Below, one piece after another: positions 23,275-37,746 of a stretch of 64,000 nt of DNA. This DNA comes from Lampris incognitus (taxonomy: Eukaryota; Chordata; Actinopteri; Lampriformes; Lampridae). Below the pieces are notes generated by a model. That model saw only the letters and a program-made list of their open reading frames with translations, made no database searches and had not been told where the DNA came from. Location of the stretch: contig NC_079222.1 of NCBI RefSeq assembly GCF_029633865.1, positions 35,471,987 to 35,535,986 of the forward strand, in the 5' to 3' direction. Both the position numbers and the translations under genes were made by a program. Position 1 is the stretch's first letter. Every line of letters begins with the position of its first letter.

Positions 23275-26200
23275 CTGTGAATAAACGCCGAGAGAACAAT
23301 CAAGCCCAAAACAACTATTGGCAAATGTCTCTTCCCACATTCTTCGCCCATATAGACTCAAAATGTCCCATCATGCTTTCAGTACATACAATTACAGTTA
23401 GGGAATACAACAGTATGTGTTTCTGGATAACTGTGCTGGATAAAATTTGTAAAATCAATTATCCTCACCTCTTCTCCACTGTGAAGAGTCCAGGGATGTC
23501 GTTTTCCTTAGCTTCTTCCTTGCTGTAAGCAGTTGGCTGCTGTCAAAGAAGCGGGGGGAAAAGGGAGCCAGTGGCAGTGGAGGAGACTCAGACCCAGCTT
23601 TGGGGTGTTGCACCGGGCTGCCTGGGGAATCACATTCCCTTCTCTCCCCCAGCTGACCATCTGAGGAGGAAGTGGGTGGTGGTGGAGGAGGAGGAGGTGG
23701 TGGTGGTGGAGGTGGGGGAGGGACCAAGGAGAGACTGGTCGAGGGAGCAGGGTGAGAGACAACTGCGAGAGGAGGCAAAGAGGTAAAGGGAGGGAAAGAG
23801 TCGAGACCCTCAAGAGCAGTGGGTCCTACTGGTGGCAAGGACACACTCTCGCTGTCACAGGCATCAGGTGGTGCAGAAAGCTCTGGAAGGTCTAAGGTAC
23901 TGTCAGTCTGAACGCTGGCCACCTGCGTGCTGGGCTGCCCTGTTCTCTCTGCTGGTAAAAGAGAAGCTCCCGCTCTTCTCCTGGTGTGAGTCTGGCTCAG
24001 ACGCAATCTGCTGGACTTGAGAGTCACTTGCCCTGGATAACGCTGTGTGGGACAAGAGTAAACAAGACCAAGGCGTTACACACTGAGGTAGGTGCACTAT
24101 GACCGAGGGCAGGCTTCATGGGAGGGCGATGGACCTGAACCATTCTGAGAGGGTGATGGACCTGAACCATTCTGGGAGGGTGATGGACCTGAACCATTCT
24201 GGGAGGGTGATGGACCTGAACCATTCTGGGAGAGTGTGTGTTCTACAGTGTTGGGGAGTAGTTCACTAAAAGTATTGACACGACCAGCTCAACTACAACA
24301 GCGTGACGGTGGTTTAACTATTTCCACAAGGTTTTCCAGTGACGAGCCAACTTTCCCATCGATTAACGACGTAACATGACCGAACGCAACCTTGCTGCTT
24401 TCTCTTTCACGTAAACACTTTAGCATTACTCACTAAACCAAGCAAAACGCACACACACACAAAGACCGGTGTCTGCCACCAGGCACCATATTAAGGCGGC
24501 ACGTCGGTGCAGGCTGGGGGTCGAACTCACGCGCTGCACACGCGCACCTCTGCTATGGTGTGTGCGTGACCCAGTTCACAGACTGCACATGCCAGCAGCA
24601 TGCAAAATGTGTCTGTTGTCTGCTGTCTCTTATTAGGATGACTGACAGATGAGGTGAGTAGACGGGGGGGTGGGGGTGGGGGGTGTAATAGCTTTACGTA
24701 ACTAGGATATTTTCTATAAGGATTTGTTTTATTACTTTTTTACTGTGAAAATTGCTGCAGGATGCGGCATACAAAGTATATATTATCATTATTATTATTG
24801 TATTTATATTGATATATATATATATATACATTTATAAAAGAATATAAATTAAATTTTAATAATACATTATTATTATTGTTATTATTAATTATAATATTAA
24901 ATTATATATATATATTCATAAATAATTTTACATTTATATATAAACACATATATATTTATATGTATACATTATTTTTATTTTATATATATATTTTTGCTTA
25001 ATAAATGAACATTTTATTACTGTGTGAAATAAACCGAACGGTTTATTAGAGTACATTTTGATATACTGGATTGTTCCAGTAGCCCCTTGTTTGAATTCAT
25101 GTGGGCTGAGAAGGGTTTACAAATTCAAAAAAAAAAATAAAGGCTTGCAGACCTTTTTTTTTTAACAATGATTGTTTTGGGATACCCCATAGCAAGTACG
25201 TTTCTTCTTCGTGCTATGAAGTATCTCCGTGAGGAAGACACAGCTGACATTCCTTGCAGATATTTGATGGAATTATTTTTAAAGTATCGAAGCTCATTTT
25301 CCTTGGAGCTTGTTGTGTAGCGTACTGCTTTCACCAGCAGGGCAGATTAACTGTAGCGAGTCACGAGGAGCTTGTAGGCAAGTTACAATGTCAAAGTAGC
25401 TGCCCCAAACTGCTGTTGTCGACAGTCTACCTGTTGTATCCTCCTACCTGTCTGAGGTTACGAAGCCTGTCCAGGGTCCTCTGTCTCTCCAGACTCACTT
25501 GTGCATTTCTCTTCAGCTCCTCCTCTTCATGAGCTTCACCTCCCTACAGACAAGAATGCAAACAACATGTCACAGTATCGCAAAATATCACGTGTACGGT
25601 GAGGAGTTAAACTGTGGAATACAGGAACAGGAAACGGGACTTTACCTGCTGCAGTTGCCGGAGGGGCTCGCTGTCGTCATGGCCACCTTGGCGCTGCTGC
25701 ATCTTCTGATTATGATTGACAATACAGATTTCCTGTTAAAGAACAAACATCAACACATTACATACCCGACTTAAGGACGAACCGCACCCACACAGGGATG
25801 ACAGCTTTACTTTTCACAGAGATTTTAGTCCCAGCACACACACAGACCGCTCTGTAATGGAAATATCTCAAGTTCAAACCCAGGAATCACAACGTTGTGC
25901 AACGTAAGACTGTTACTCCAGATGAAACCATGGCTTTATCAACTAAATGTACATGCATTATAGACATGAACGCGAACAGAATTTTAAAGAGATGCAGATC
26001 TATGCATGCCTTCTTATTTTTGAGGTAGGCTTTCTTGGCGGTTATGCGTCCCCTGCGGGCCTCCAGCTGTCGTGTCTTCTGCTGCAGAAGGCTGAGGTCT
26101 TCATCTCGGAGTGGCGTTGGGGGTGTCCCCGGGTCCTCTATACCTTGCATGGCGTCAGTGCTCTCATAGGCGTCGTAATACACCACCTCGTCCTGTTGCT

Positions 26201-29200
26201 CTGCTGGCACGTGCAAGTGCACGAAAATATGAAGATGTAAATAGAAAGAATATAAACTCTGACTCCAGCCTTGCTGATTGTTTTGAAATGTCTCTGAGAC
26301 GTCCACCATGATGGCTAGCTCCGCACCTGTCATTTGCCTCCGCAGACTCTGCAGCTGGGCAGTCAGAAGCAGCTCCTCGCAGCACAGCACCTCCGCCTTA
26401 ATGTCATACAACTGCAGCTGCAACTCATAGTAAAGTGCCTCCAGCTGGTCCAGGCGCAGCATCGCATCCTCCCCGTCCTGTAGATTTTGCATCTGGGAGC
26501 ATAGCCACATAGTCGCATTACTTCAATAACGGCGGAGGAGCACAAACGCACGTCAACAGCCTGAACAAACACGCAACGCTGAACTGAGCACTTCTTCTGT
26601 ATTCATGTAAACACGGTTTTGCTGTGACTGGGCTCGGTGTGTCATGCTCTCTGTTACCTCCTCCCGTAGCTTTTGTTTTCTCTGCTCCAGGCAGATCTCC
26701 TTGGCCCTCATCAGCTGGAGCGTCTCTTTGGAAACGGCATACTGCAGCCGCTCCATGCGACCCACTGCCGCCGCCCAGGCCGACCTGCCGATCTTCTTCT
26801 GGTCCGCACGCATCCGGTCGAACATGGCTGGATCGTGCACACAACGAGTAGTTTTTGTTACACACAAACGTCGACGAATACGAAGAGGAATACGCTCTAT
26901 GAATGGTAAAGGTACATGGAAAGGTTTTATGGCCAAACAGCAGTTAACTCCCCAAACTGTAAACGGTTAATAGTTGAGATAGTTCAGGGATTAAAATGCT
27001 GTGGGTGGACGGGGAAGCTTAGAGAAAGCAGTTTGGCATGTTAAAGGAGATTACTGTCTGAGGCAACACATGGCATTGAATGAGCTCATTGTAGGATGTC
27101 CCTACAGTTCAGCAAGCCATAACTGCAGCTTGCTATATAATGCAATTTAATGCTGAGGGCTTCTACAGGGTGATGCTGTGAGATGGTGATGTTGTTACGT
27201 GGTAACAGGAACCCTGCCGTGCTTGATAAAAGGACGGCAGTGGCGCTTTTCTGAGTTAACCTTTCTGCGCTCGGCTTGTCGTCTCGAAGAACTTGACGGT
27301 CAGGTCCTGTATGGAGAGCACGGCCGCGTGAGCCTTCCTCTGCCACTCTTCGTCCTCCTTCCTCAGGCTCTCCACACGACGAGGACCCAGGCGCTCCGTC
27401 TCTAAAGAAATCTGTGTGTGAGAGAGAGAGAGAGAGATACTTCACTGATCCCCGTAAGGGAAATTAGTCTCTGCATGTAACCCATCCTAGCTGTGTAGCT
27501 AGGAGCAGTGGGCAGCCGCCGTGCAGCGCCCGGGGACCGACTCCAGCTCGTCTTGCCGTGCCTCCGTCAAGGGCACAGACAGGAGTGTCAACCCTAACGT
27601 GCGTGTCTTTTTGATGGTGGGGGAAACCGGAGCGCCCGGAGAAAACCCAGCGCAGACACGGGGAGAACATGCAAACTCCACACAGGACGACCTGGGATGA
27701 TGCCCGAGGTTGGACAACCCTGGGGTTCGAACCCAAGACCTTCATGCTGTGAGGCGACAGCGCTAACCACTGCACCGTTGTGCCGCCACGGTGTGGCGTG
27801 TGTGTGGGAGAGAGGGGGGGGGTCAATGGACAACATCATGAGAAAATCACCCTTGGATCAAAACAGCTTAAACCTATTAGCATAACCAATGGTAGGAGAG
27901 GTCCAGTAAAACACAAAGCTTTTCAATGACGCCACGCTGTAATACCACTACGTACCAGCAGGTGGTGCTTTGGAGCGATTTAGAAACAAAAAACGTGCCT
28001 GAACACGTTAATGCAAAGAGTGACACTAACCTAGTGTCCTACTGTGGCGATAAACAGCACAACATGAAGTCTGAGTTACAGGGAGAAAAAATGAAACTGG
28101 ATAAAAGTAATCATTAAGGTGCTGAACTGTGGCAGGACACTTCCGCTTTGCCCAGCGGGAGTTCCTGTCCTCGTGTGTACAACGAACCGGACCGGGCCGT
28201 GTGAAACGGGAGAAAGAGGGGAAAGCGGTGCCACGTGGAGTCCTGTCCTGGGTGTTGTCCGTGTGTTAGATCCCCCCCCCCTCCCCTCCGAGCAGTACAG
28301 CTGGAACAAAATGTACTTTGAGCTTCGGGCTCGTACAAGCGCCCCCTCCCTGCGAGGGTCCGTGCATTCACACCCCTACACCAGCAGCCTAATATAAAAC
28401 ACGTGTGTGTAGGTGCTCGGAAGGGAACGGGTGGAAAAACCGCACGAGGTCTGATTTATTTCAGCCGACGACCTTCACGCCGCGTGTGTGTATGCGCGCG
28501 CACGCGTGCGTGTGTGTGATAGCGCGTGTTTCTGCACGTGAGCGCAAGGCGGAAAAAAAAGAAAAGAAAAAAGACGAGTGGTTTTGGCTAGAGAGGAAAA
28601 GATTAGGGGGGGAGGGGGGGAGGGGGCGGGCGGGACGGGACGGGGTGAGGTTGTCGGGAGACCAGAATCGGCGCGGCCTGAGAGGAAGTTCCGCTTGAGG
28701 GACTAACGCGTCCGCACTGCTCCCCGCGTGAGACCCAGCGCCTTCGTCTCGTAGGGTGAAACTTGAACAGAAGGGGGCGTCTCACCTCCAAGCTGGCGGC
28801 GGTACCTTTTGCTACAAGGGGCTGCGCCGTCCGACTCCGCGCCCCCTAGTTGGGGAATAACAGAGCGAACGAGTGCGTGGTGACGCTGGGCGTGACGGGT
28901 CACGGGCTTGCGGCTCCTCTGCTCCCGGGCCTCGCTTCACACTTGGAAACAGACACGTCGACGAGAAGGAGTAAAAGCACAAGGACCGGGCGTCCGGGTA
29001 GGGTGGTGGTCTTATTCCGTTGCCTACCAACACGGGGACCCCCGGTTCGAATCCCCGTGGTACCTCCGGCTTGGTCGGGCGTCCCTACAGACACAACTGG
29101 CGGGTGGGGAGCCGGATGTGGGTGTGTGTCCTGGTCGCTGCACTAGCGCCTCCTGTTCGGGGGGGGGCGTACTGGGGGTGATAGCGTGACCCTCCCACCC

Positions 29201-32200
29201 CCTGGTGAAACTCCTCACTGTCAGGTGAAAAGAATCGGCTGGTGACTCCACACGTATCGGCGGAGGCATGTGGTAGTCTGAGGGGGTGGAGCAGCAAGCT
29301 GGACGGCTCGGAGGAGTGGAGTCATCGGTCGGATACAATTGGGGGGGGGGTAAAGGGGGTAAAGGGGGTAAAAAAAAAAAGAAAAAAGCATAAGGACTGA
29401 GCAGAAGACCTCCAGCACGAAAACAATGAAGTTGTCTTAGAAAGAATGAAGCATCACCTCGGGACTAACTGTGGTGTAAATTCGAATACATAATAACCCA
29501 ATGCTACATATCCCCCCGCATGCCCAGTGATCCAGGTCAGGAAACCTCAGAAAGCTGACCCGGTTCATCCGGACACAAGCTTTACAGAGGGAGAAACGTT
29601 CCATCGCTCATCTGAGTGACCTCTGCAGTCGGCGAACCCTCCTCCAGGCTCGGGGTTTACTTTCTGCCAAGTCCCTCCTCCTCCCTCTTGACACGCCGGG
29701 GATGGTGACACAACACACAACACAATCCATCATCCAAGCCGCTTACCCCAACCGGGGTAGTGGAATGCTGGAGCCTATCCCAGCAGCCACTGGGTGGTAG
29801 GCGGGGAGACACCCTGGACAGGCCGCCGGGCCATCACAGGGCCCACACACACACACACACCTAGAGACAATTTAGTATGGCCGAGTCACCTGACCTACAT
29901 GTCTTTGGACTGTGGGGGGAAACCGGAGCCCCCGGAGGAAACCCACGCAGACACGGGGGAGAACATGCAAACTCCACACGACCCGGGACGACCCCCCCCA
30001 AGGTTTGGACTACCTCGGGGCTCGAACCCAGGGCCTTCTTGCTGTGAGGCAACCGCGCTAACCACTGCGCCACCGTGCCGCCCCCACACCCTAATCCCTA
30101 CCACATAAATAATACACCACCCCTACCACAGACCATAAAACAGCATTCAATTAGCGTTTTACGTGTTCCTGGAATACACACGAGGTAGGGATGGTGGACT
30201 CTGCTGCCAAGGCCAGCCCACGTATCATAAATAGTAGTAAGTATAGCCACATGGAGTAACGGGCCAAAGTCCACTGTTCTGAGTGTAAGTAAATAAGGTC
30301 ATACTGACAGAAACCTTAACGTTTAGTTGGTAGTACTGCTCAAGACGGGAGAATAAAAAGTACACCCCAGCGTAGTGTTAAAGTCGCTGTTGTGCAGCGT
30401 CTGCCAGGTTATCAGTAAAACAAATCTCGAGTCGCGTGGAATAATATGACCTTTCTGCAAAAGCGAAGGCGCAAACATTTTGGAAAAGCTGCTCCAAATC
30501 AAGAAAAACTGCAAATATCAAAAAGCATATACAAAAAAAAATAACTAAAGTAAATGCATCAGCAGAAACACACTGCAAGAGAAGAAACAGGTTAAAAAAA
30601 ACACAACTGCAAATAGGAGATGCGGTGCAAGTACGTAAATGCTGCAAAAACACATACAAAAATGGAAAAACAGCAACAAAGACGGAAATGTCACGAAACC
30701 GGTTGGTACAACAGAAGTGCTCCAGGCCACCAGGGGAAGTCATACAAGTACTCCTTCCAGTCCAGTCCAGTACCTGCGAGTTAACAGCTATGTTTCATAT
30801 GTCATGTAATACATGAACGATCTATAAACAGTTCTGGCCTCTCATTCCACGGTTACTTTTTCATGTAACACGAACCGACTCAGAATGGGGGGGTTAAACG
30901 GTTCCTTGAGCACGTGTATCAGCAAACAAAGAAGGGAAAACAATCCAAGGTACACGTGACAAAAGGTAGGTTGGGATGTGGTTACCTGCAGCGGGACCTG
31001 CCTAACGTGAGTGCTCGTGTGTTCATGTTGACTTTCGTTTTTTTAATTAACCACATTTTTCTTTTTCCAAGCATTTTCAGAAAATCATCTGGCAACCCCC
31101 CAAAATTGTTCGGTGGCTCCCCAGGGGGTCCCGACCCGCAATGTTGAGAACCACTGGCCAAGACGACCAAGCAGCTGCAGGAATACGAGGTCGTCCGGAG
31201 ATCTGGTCCCAGGGCGTCTGGGTGGCGTGGCTCTCTATTCCGCTGCCTACAAACACGGGGATCGCCGGTTCGAATCCCCGTGTTACCTTCAGCTTGGCCG
31301 GGTGTCCCTACAGACACAATTGGCCGTGTCTGCGGGTGGGAAGCCGGATGTGGGTATGTGTCCTGGTCACTCGTGCAGTGACCAGGACAAACCTTATGAC
31401 CAATTTCTGTGTAAAAGGGCCGCATAAACTGACCTATTTTTACGTTTGTGGAGCGGCTCGTCGCAGCGCATGCGCACCGCTTACTCTCACGCCTGGTGTA
31501 GCCACTTTCATTGATCATAGTGAAAGCGTAGTGTTGCACCAGCCGCTCCGCGTACAGTCTGGCTACATTAAAAGGCCAATGTAGCCAAGGGGTTACAACT
31601 AATCTCTCTTTGTGTTACAGCCAGTTAATATCTAACCTCGCTAAATAGGCCGATAATGTTATATAGCCGCTTATATGAAATGGCTGTGGTAGCTTTCCTC
31701 TACGTAAGCTTAACGTTAGCTAAGATTAGGTTGCATTGGAAGGATTTGTCTAACATTACACAGATGTTTATGCCCGTTATGTGCCTTTTTAATGCCCTTT
31801 GTGCGTCTTTACGCATCTTTGGCCTGTGTCATAAGCAACGAGAGCAAATTAAGAACAAAATCTTCAATTTTAAGATTACTAATCACAGCATTCAAGCAGG
31901 TAAACAGTCATATAAAATAGGCTGCAGTTGTTAATTAATTGGTCAAAAGCCGTTAAGGTCGGTTGTCAGATATAAAGCTCAAACCTGTTAGAAATAATCG
32001 AGAATAAACTGAAGCCATTCCCCCCTACACTGTGCAACTATAGCCTGTATACCTTCTGCCAGTTGGCCATTATAAATTCAGAATACTCCTTGACGATAAC
32101 ATAATGTCATATCTAATCAAAGAAAAATGTCTGGAGCAAACATGAGCTCAAAGGGAAGACGAACAGGAGTCATCCTCCATACGGCACCCGTCCACATCTG

Positions 32201-35200
32201 GATGACCTATCCAAAAAATGATCTTTTGGATGTTTGCTGCCTAATAACAAAACAAAGTTTGGAAGAGCTAAGCCCCCTTTTGACCTATTTCTCTGAAGAA
32301 GAGATCTGTTTATGCATGGAAGGCAGCTCCTCCATGTAAAGGTTGAGATCAAGCTGTCAGCTGAGAGGGGAAAAAAAAAAGATTTGGGCAGAAAAAGAGG
32401 CAAACACATAAAAAGATAAAGAAGTCGGGGCAAAAAATTAATTTTCACACATTGAACTCTGCCAGTTAAAGAATAACCTTCCATCTCTGAAGGTTTTCCA
32501 CCAGGGTTGTAAAATTATCTTCCTGTAGAGATTTAACGGAACGAGTGATTTTTATACCCAGGTATTATAAAAATGAAAAGGAAGTTCACCTTGGTTGATA
32601 ATGAATGTGGAGTTGTTAAATGGAAAACACTCGCTCTTTGTGAAATGTAATTTATTTATTTGATTTAAGTTATATCTGGATAAAGCACTAAAGTTTTCCA
32701 TCCATCCATCCATTATCTTGACCGCTTATCCTGCTCTCAGGGTCGCGGGGATGCTGGAGCCTATCCCAGCAGTCATTGGGCGGCAGGCAGGGAGACCCTG
32801 GACACGCCGCCAGGTCCTCACAGGGCCCACACACACACACACACACACATTAATTCCTAGGGACAATTTAGTACGGCCAATTCACCTGACCTACATGTCT
32901 TTTGGACTGTGGGAGGAAACCGGAGCCCCCCGGAGGAAACCCACGCAGACACAGGGATAACATGCAAACTCGACACAGGACGACCCGAGATGACCCACCA
33001 AGGTTGGACTACTCCGGGGCTCGAACCCAGGACCTTCTTGCTGTAAGGCGACCACGCTGCACTAAGGTTTTCAAAACATCTACTATTTCTGGTGCACAGG
33101 CAACAGGGTCAGTGACATATAATGACAGGTCATCTGCATATAAGGACAAACGATGTTCAAAATCCCGACAACGAATGCCCTTAATCAATGGGGATGCTTT
33201 TAGAGCTACGGAGAGGGGTTCAATGGCTATAACGAATAAAAGAGGTGATAGGAGGCAGCCCTAATGAGTTCCTCATGAGAGGGGGAAGTATGGAGAATGT
33301 AGATTATTGGTACAGACGAAAGCCTGTGGAGAGGAATAGAGAAGGAGGACCATTGAGTTGAATTTTTCCCCAAAACCAAATTTTTTCAAGACGGCAAATT
33401 AATATCCCCATTCCATCCTGTTGAGTGCTTTTTTCTGCATCTAATGAAATAACTACCTCTGCGGCATCCGATGGAGATGCAGAATGAATAACTATTAGGA
33501 GCCAACGTACATTAGAAAAACAGTGGTGGCCCTTCCTAAAACCCGTCTGGTCCTCTGAAATAATAAAAACAGTATCCAATCGGCTTGCTAGCATTTTTGC
33601 CAGTATTTTAATATCCACGTTCAAAAGCGAAATAGGATGGTAGGAGGTGCAGCTTGTAGGCTCCTTGCCAGGTTTTAACAAAAGTGAGATTGATGCTTGG
33701 GTCAATGTTGGAGGCAAAGAGCGTACAGAAACGGCATCATTGAACATTTCCAAAAGAAGAGGGGCTAGTTTATATGAAAACTTTTTTTTAAATCATTAGG
33801 GTACCCATCAGGACCTGGGGATTTGCCATTTTTCATATTTTGAATAGAGCTTACCACTTCTTCCAATAAGAAAGGTTTATCTAGCTCCATATTTAATTCT
33901 GTTCTAACAGTAGGAGTTTCTAAGTTATTTAGAAAATTATTCATGGATATTATGTCACCAGGGGCTTCTAATGTATACAGGCTGGAGTAGTAAGATGAAA
34001 ATGTATTATTAACGATAGCAGCGTCTGAAGTTAAATTTTGAGAGGAGTCCATAATTTGGGAAATCATGCGTGATGCAGATTTACATTTTATTTGATGAGC
34101 AAGGATCTGGCTTGCCTTGTCTCCATTTTCATAAAAAAAAAACTACCACGTGTATGGAGCAACAGTTGTTCTGCTTTGATACCAAGTTGAATTCTGTCTG
34201 GAGGCCCATAATATAACTCTTGAGTAGGTGTCTCTGAGTATTGCCAATGCAGGTTTAAAATGGGATTCAATCAGTTCTTGAATTTTGATCCTGCACTGTT
34301 TAACAGCATGAGCAGAGTAAGAAATAATTTGGCCCCTGAGAACAGCTTTCAATGTTTCCCAATGCAATGAACAAGAAACAGCATCACATTTGTTCGTTTC
34401 TAAGAAATGATCAATAGACAAAATATATAATCACAAAATGATATGTCTGATAACAGAGAGGAATTTAGCCTCCATAGAGGGCGCTGGGTGGCAGCAGATG
34501 GGAAGGACAATTCTAGTAAGAGAAGGGTGTGATCCGAGATCACAACGGCTTTATATTCTACTGATGAACAAAAGAGTGAAGTGTCTTGTCAATGAAAAAA
34601 TAAAAGAAAAAAGAAATATCCATGGGTCCACACATCCCGTTTGGATCATATATGATACGGCTTTGGACATTTTAGAGGGGGGGGGGGTATTTTTAAGACT
34701 GGAGTGGTCCAGTTTTCAGTCAATAATGCAGTTCAAATCCCCACCTAGAATTAAATAGTGAGTATTAAGACTGGGAAAAAGAGAACAGAGTTTGGTTACA
34801 AATTCAGAATCATCCCAATTTGGGGCATAGACATTAACCAGTATAACTAGCATTTGAGACAGGGACTCGGTTACTATAAAATCATGACCCTGTGGGTCAG
34901 GAATAATATCAGCGGGAAAGAAGGAGACTTTTTGGTGGATTAATATAGCTGTACCACTGGAATTAGTATTAAATTTAGAGTGAATTATCTGACCCACCCA
35001 AGATTTATGCAGTTGGTTTTGGTCTAAGTCACGCAAATGTGTTTCTTGCAGAAATGCTATATCTGTCCGCAGTCCCTTCAGATGTGGGGGGGGGGGCTTG
35101 TCCACTTTACTGGCCCATTCAAAGCTTTCATGTTCCACGAGCTCAGCCTAACAGCCAAGTTCCCAGTGTTACAGGAATCAGCCATTGGGGTTAGTGTTGA

Positions 35201-37661
35201 CAAAAATATGTATTAAGATAGGCCTAATATGTGCGCATAGATATGGAATGAAGTGTATATGTAACATGAAAAAGACCACTAGAATGTTGTGTGACTCATA
35301 TGCAGGACATCAAATACAAAGGAAACTAAAGTAAACCAAATTACCGCCAAAACGAATGTCAATGTAAAGCTTCCATTCAACGTGATTATTTTAAAGGCAA
35401 TTGGCACCCCCTTACAACCCTTGTAACCCCTTCCCTGAACACTAACCAAGAGGAAAAAGAAAAGGACAAGAAAAAAAAACCCCGTAGTCCTATGTTTACC
35501 TCCCCAAACAAGGTGAACAGCAAGCATCTATAACTGCACAACTTCCTCTAGAACATACCCCCTACCCAATACTCAGTTCTCCTACGGAGGCTCCCAAATA
35601 TTGAAATAGCTAGCCCATATCGACTGAACACCCAATACAGCACTTACATTAACCTGTGTAACAGGTTAACCTGGGTAAATAAGTTGTTACCCCACTTGAA
35701 ATAATTAAACTGTGCATTAAGCCTCATGAACGCTGACTAACTTGAATTCAACAATGTTTAACATACAAATATCATTCATAACATTTGCAATGATCTAGTT
35801 TAAAGCAATATCTAGGTTGCAAAATAGAAAAGAAAATAATATCGCTGACATCGTCAGCTTTGTCTAGCAGAGGCTAGGCCTTTCTGCCTTAATACAGCCA
35901 GCTGGCCAAATTTAAACTTTAAACAACAGCATACAGTTCACTGGAGAAAATGTAAACAACATAAAACACTTGGATAGGATCAGTCCACATCACATGAATA
36001 GCCAGTTACAGTGTGGTATTCAGCACAGTCCCGTTCTATCCAAACGTTCTCAGAGCTTACTGACTGGTGTTCAGTCCGTTGGATCAGTTCAGATCGATTC
36101 TATTTTCCTTGAGTAGAATTCCTCAGCCTTTGCTGGAGTGTCAGCACTGATCATTTTGCCCTCAAAAACCACACGGAGGACAGCTGGATGTTGCATAGTG
36201 AACGTTACACCTTGATGCGTCAGACAAGTGTGGGATCAAATAAAACAAGAAACTGTTTTTGTTTGTTTTTTTCAAGTAAAACATGTCATTTGTTCGGGAG
36301 CGACTCCTCACACATCTACTCTGTCCTACATCCAGGCCCTAAGTTCCTGCCTTCTCTGTTTTTAAAACTCAGCTGTTTGAGTAGATGCCACCAGGCTACA
36401 GGCCTATGTAATTTGATATTTGCAGCGTTTCTGAATTGGGAGCACGTCCTTTAATGTTTGTGCTTTTGCAGCACCATCATCCTAGTGGGCCACCATAGGA
36501 TAATCTGTTGAAATGTGTTGGAACATCTTATAATCAAGTGCTGGCGATTGTATCTACCAAGGGATTTCCCCTCCTTCCTTTTAACTGTTGTTTATATTCC
36601 ACCACAAACCAACGCTACAGTAACTCTGGAAGAGCGCTATGGCGCAATCAGTGGCTATGAGAATCAGCATCCACAGGCTGTTTCCACTGGTCCTGCGGTT
36701 GATTATTCTGACCGCCCGTGGCGGGTCAGAACTGTCTTTGAGGTGGCTGGTCCGAGCTCTGATGCTCTGTAAGTGTTGTCCTGAGGGAAGGAGGGAGAAC
36801 AGAACATGTGCTGGGTGGCTGGTGTCCTCCATTATACTTAGGGCCTTTCTTTCTGCAACGGGTGGTGTACATGTCCTGAAGCTGCGGCAGTGCTGCTCGT
36901 ATGACTTTGAAGCTGTTTTTACTACCCTTCTCAGTTGTTTGTGGTCCTGTTTAGTCAGGTTGCCAAACCACACCAGTATGCTTCCAGTAAGGATGCTCTC
37001 TATGGTCGTCTGATAGAAACTGACCAGGATTTGTGGGGACATTCTGAATTTCTTACATGGGGAATCAAAAACACAAAAGTCATAATCATAATGAAAACAT
37101 CTGCCACTTGAGTATGGACCCAAGGAGAAACTGTTATTATGATGTACAATGTATGTGCTACACAACTACCTCATGTATCAGAATCATTTTTGATTTTACT
37201 AATGAATGCTCATGAGCCATCATGCAACAGGATATCTACAACACATGACACGAGAGTCTGTGAAATGCCACAAGGGCCATCCGAAAATACAACAGATCAA
37301 ATGTCCCTTGTTGCCAACACTCACTGAGGTAATCATTTGCGCACCCTTTGTCTCCTCTCTCATTCATTATTTCAACATTTGGCAGGCAGAGAAGAACAGA
37401 CGACTACATAAACATGCAGTTATGGGAAAATTTAACCTCTGTACGCTTATTTTACAACACCCAATGCGACCAAAGTCCCACTTGAGTGTGTTTTAATACT
37501 TGAAAATAAGATCAGATTGCACATGAACTCTTGAACTTACAGCTGAATTGTCTAGTCTATCTGCATATGTGAAACTCCTTAACATCACAACTACCCAACG
37601 AAATCAACTTTCAACAAAAGATGCAAAATGTATGAAAATAGAGTATCTTGTTCCCTTCTTC

Positions 37662-37746
<85 letters not shown>

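Noticed and set aside
24119..24232. CRISPR-like array
   Set aside because: The units are directly adjacent with no spacers, and the genome is eukaryotic; same for 40292-40525.
29985..30083. Genuine tRNA genes at the A/B-box-containing heads (here, at 31206, 42929, 27700 and others)
   Set aside because: Each head is the 5' end of a dispersed SINE, repeated many times, and lacks a proper acceptor stem and anticodon arm.
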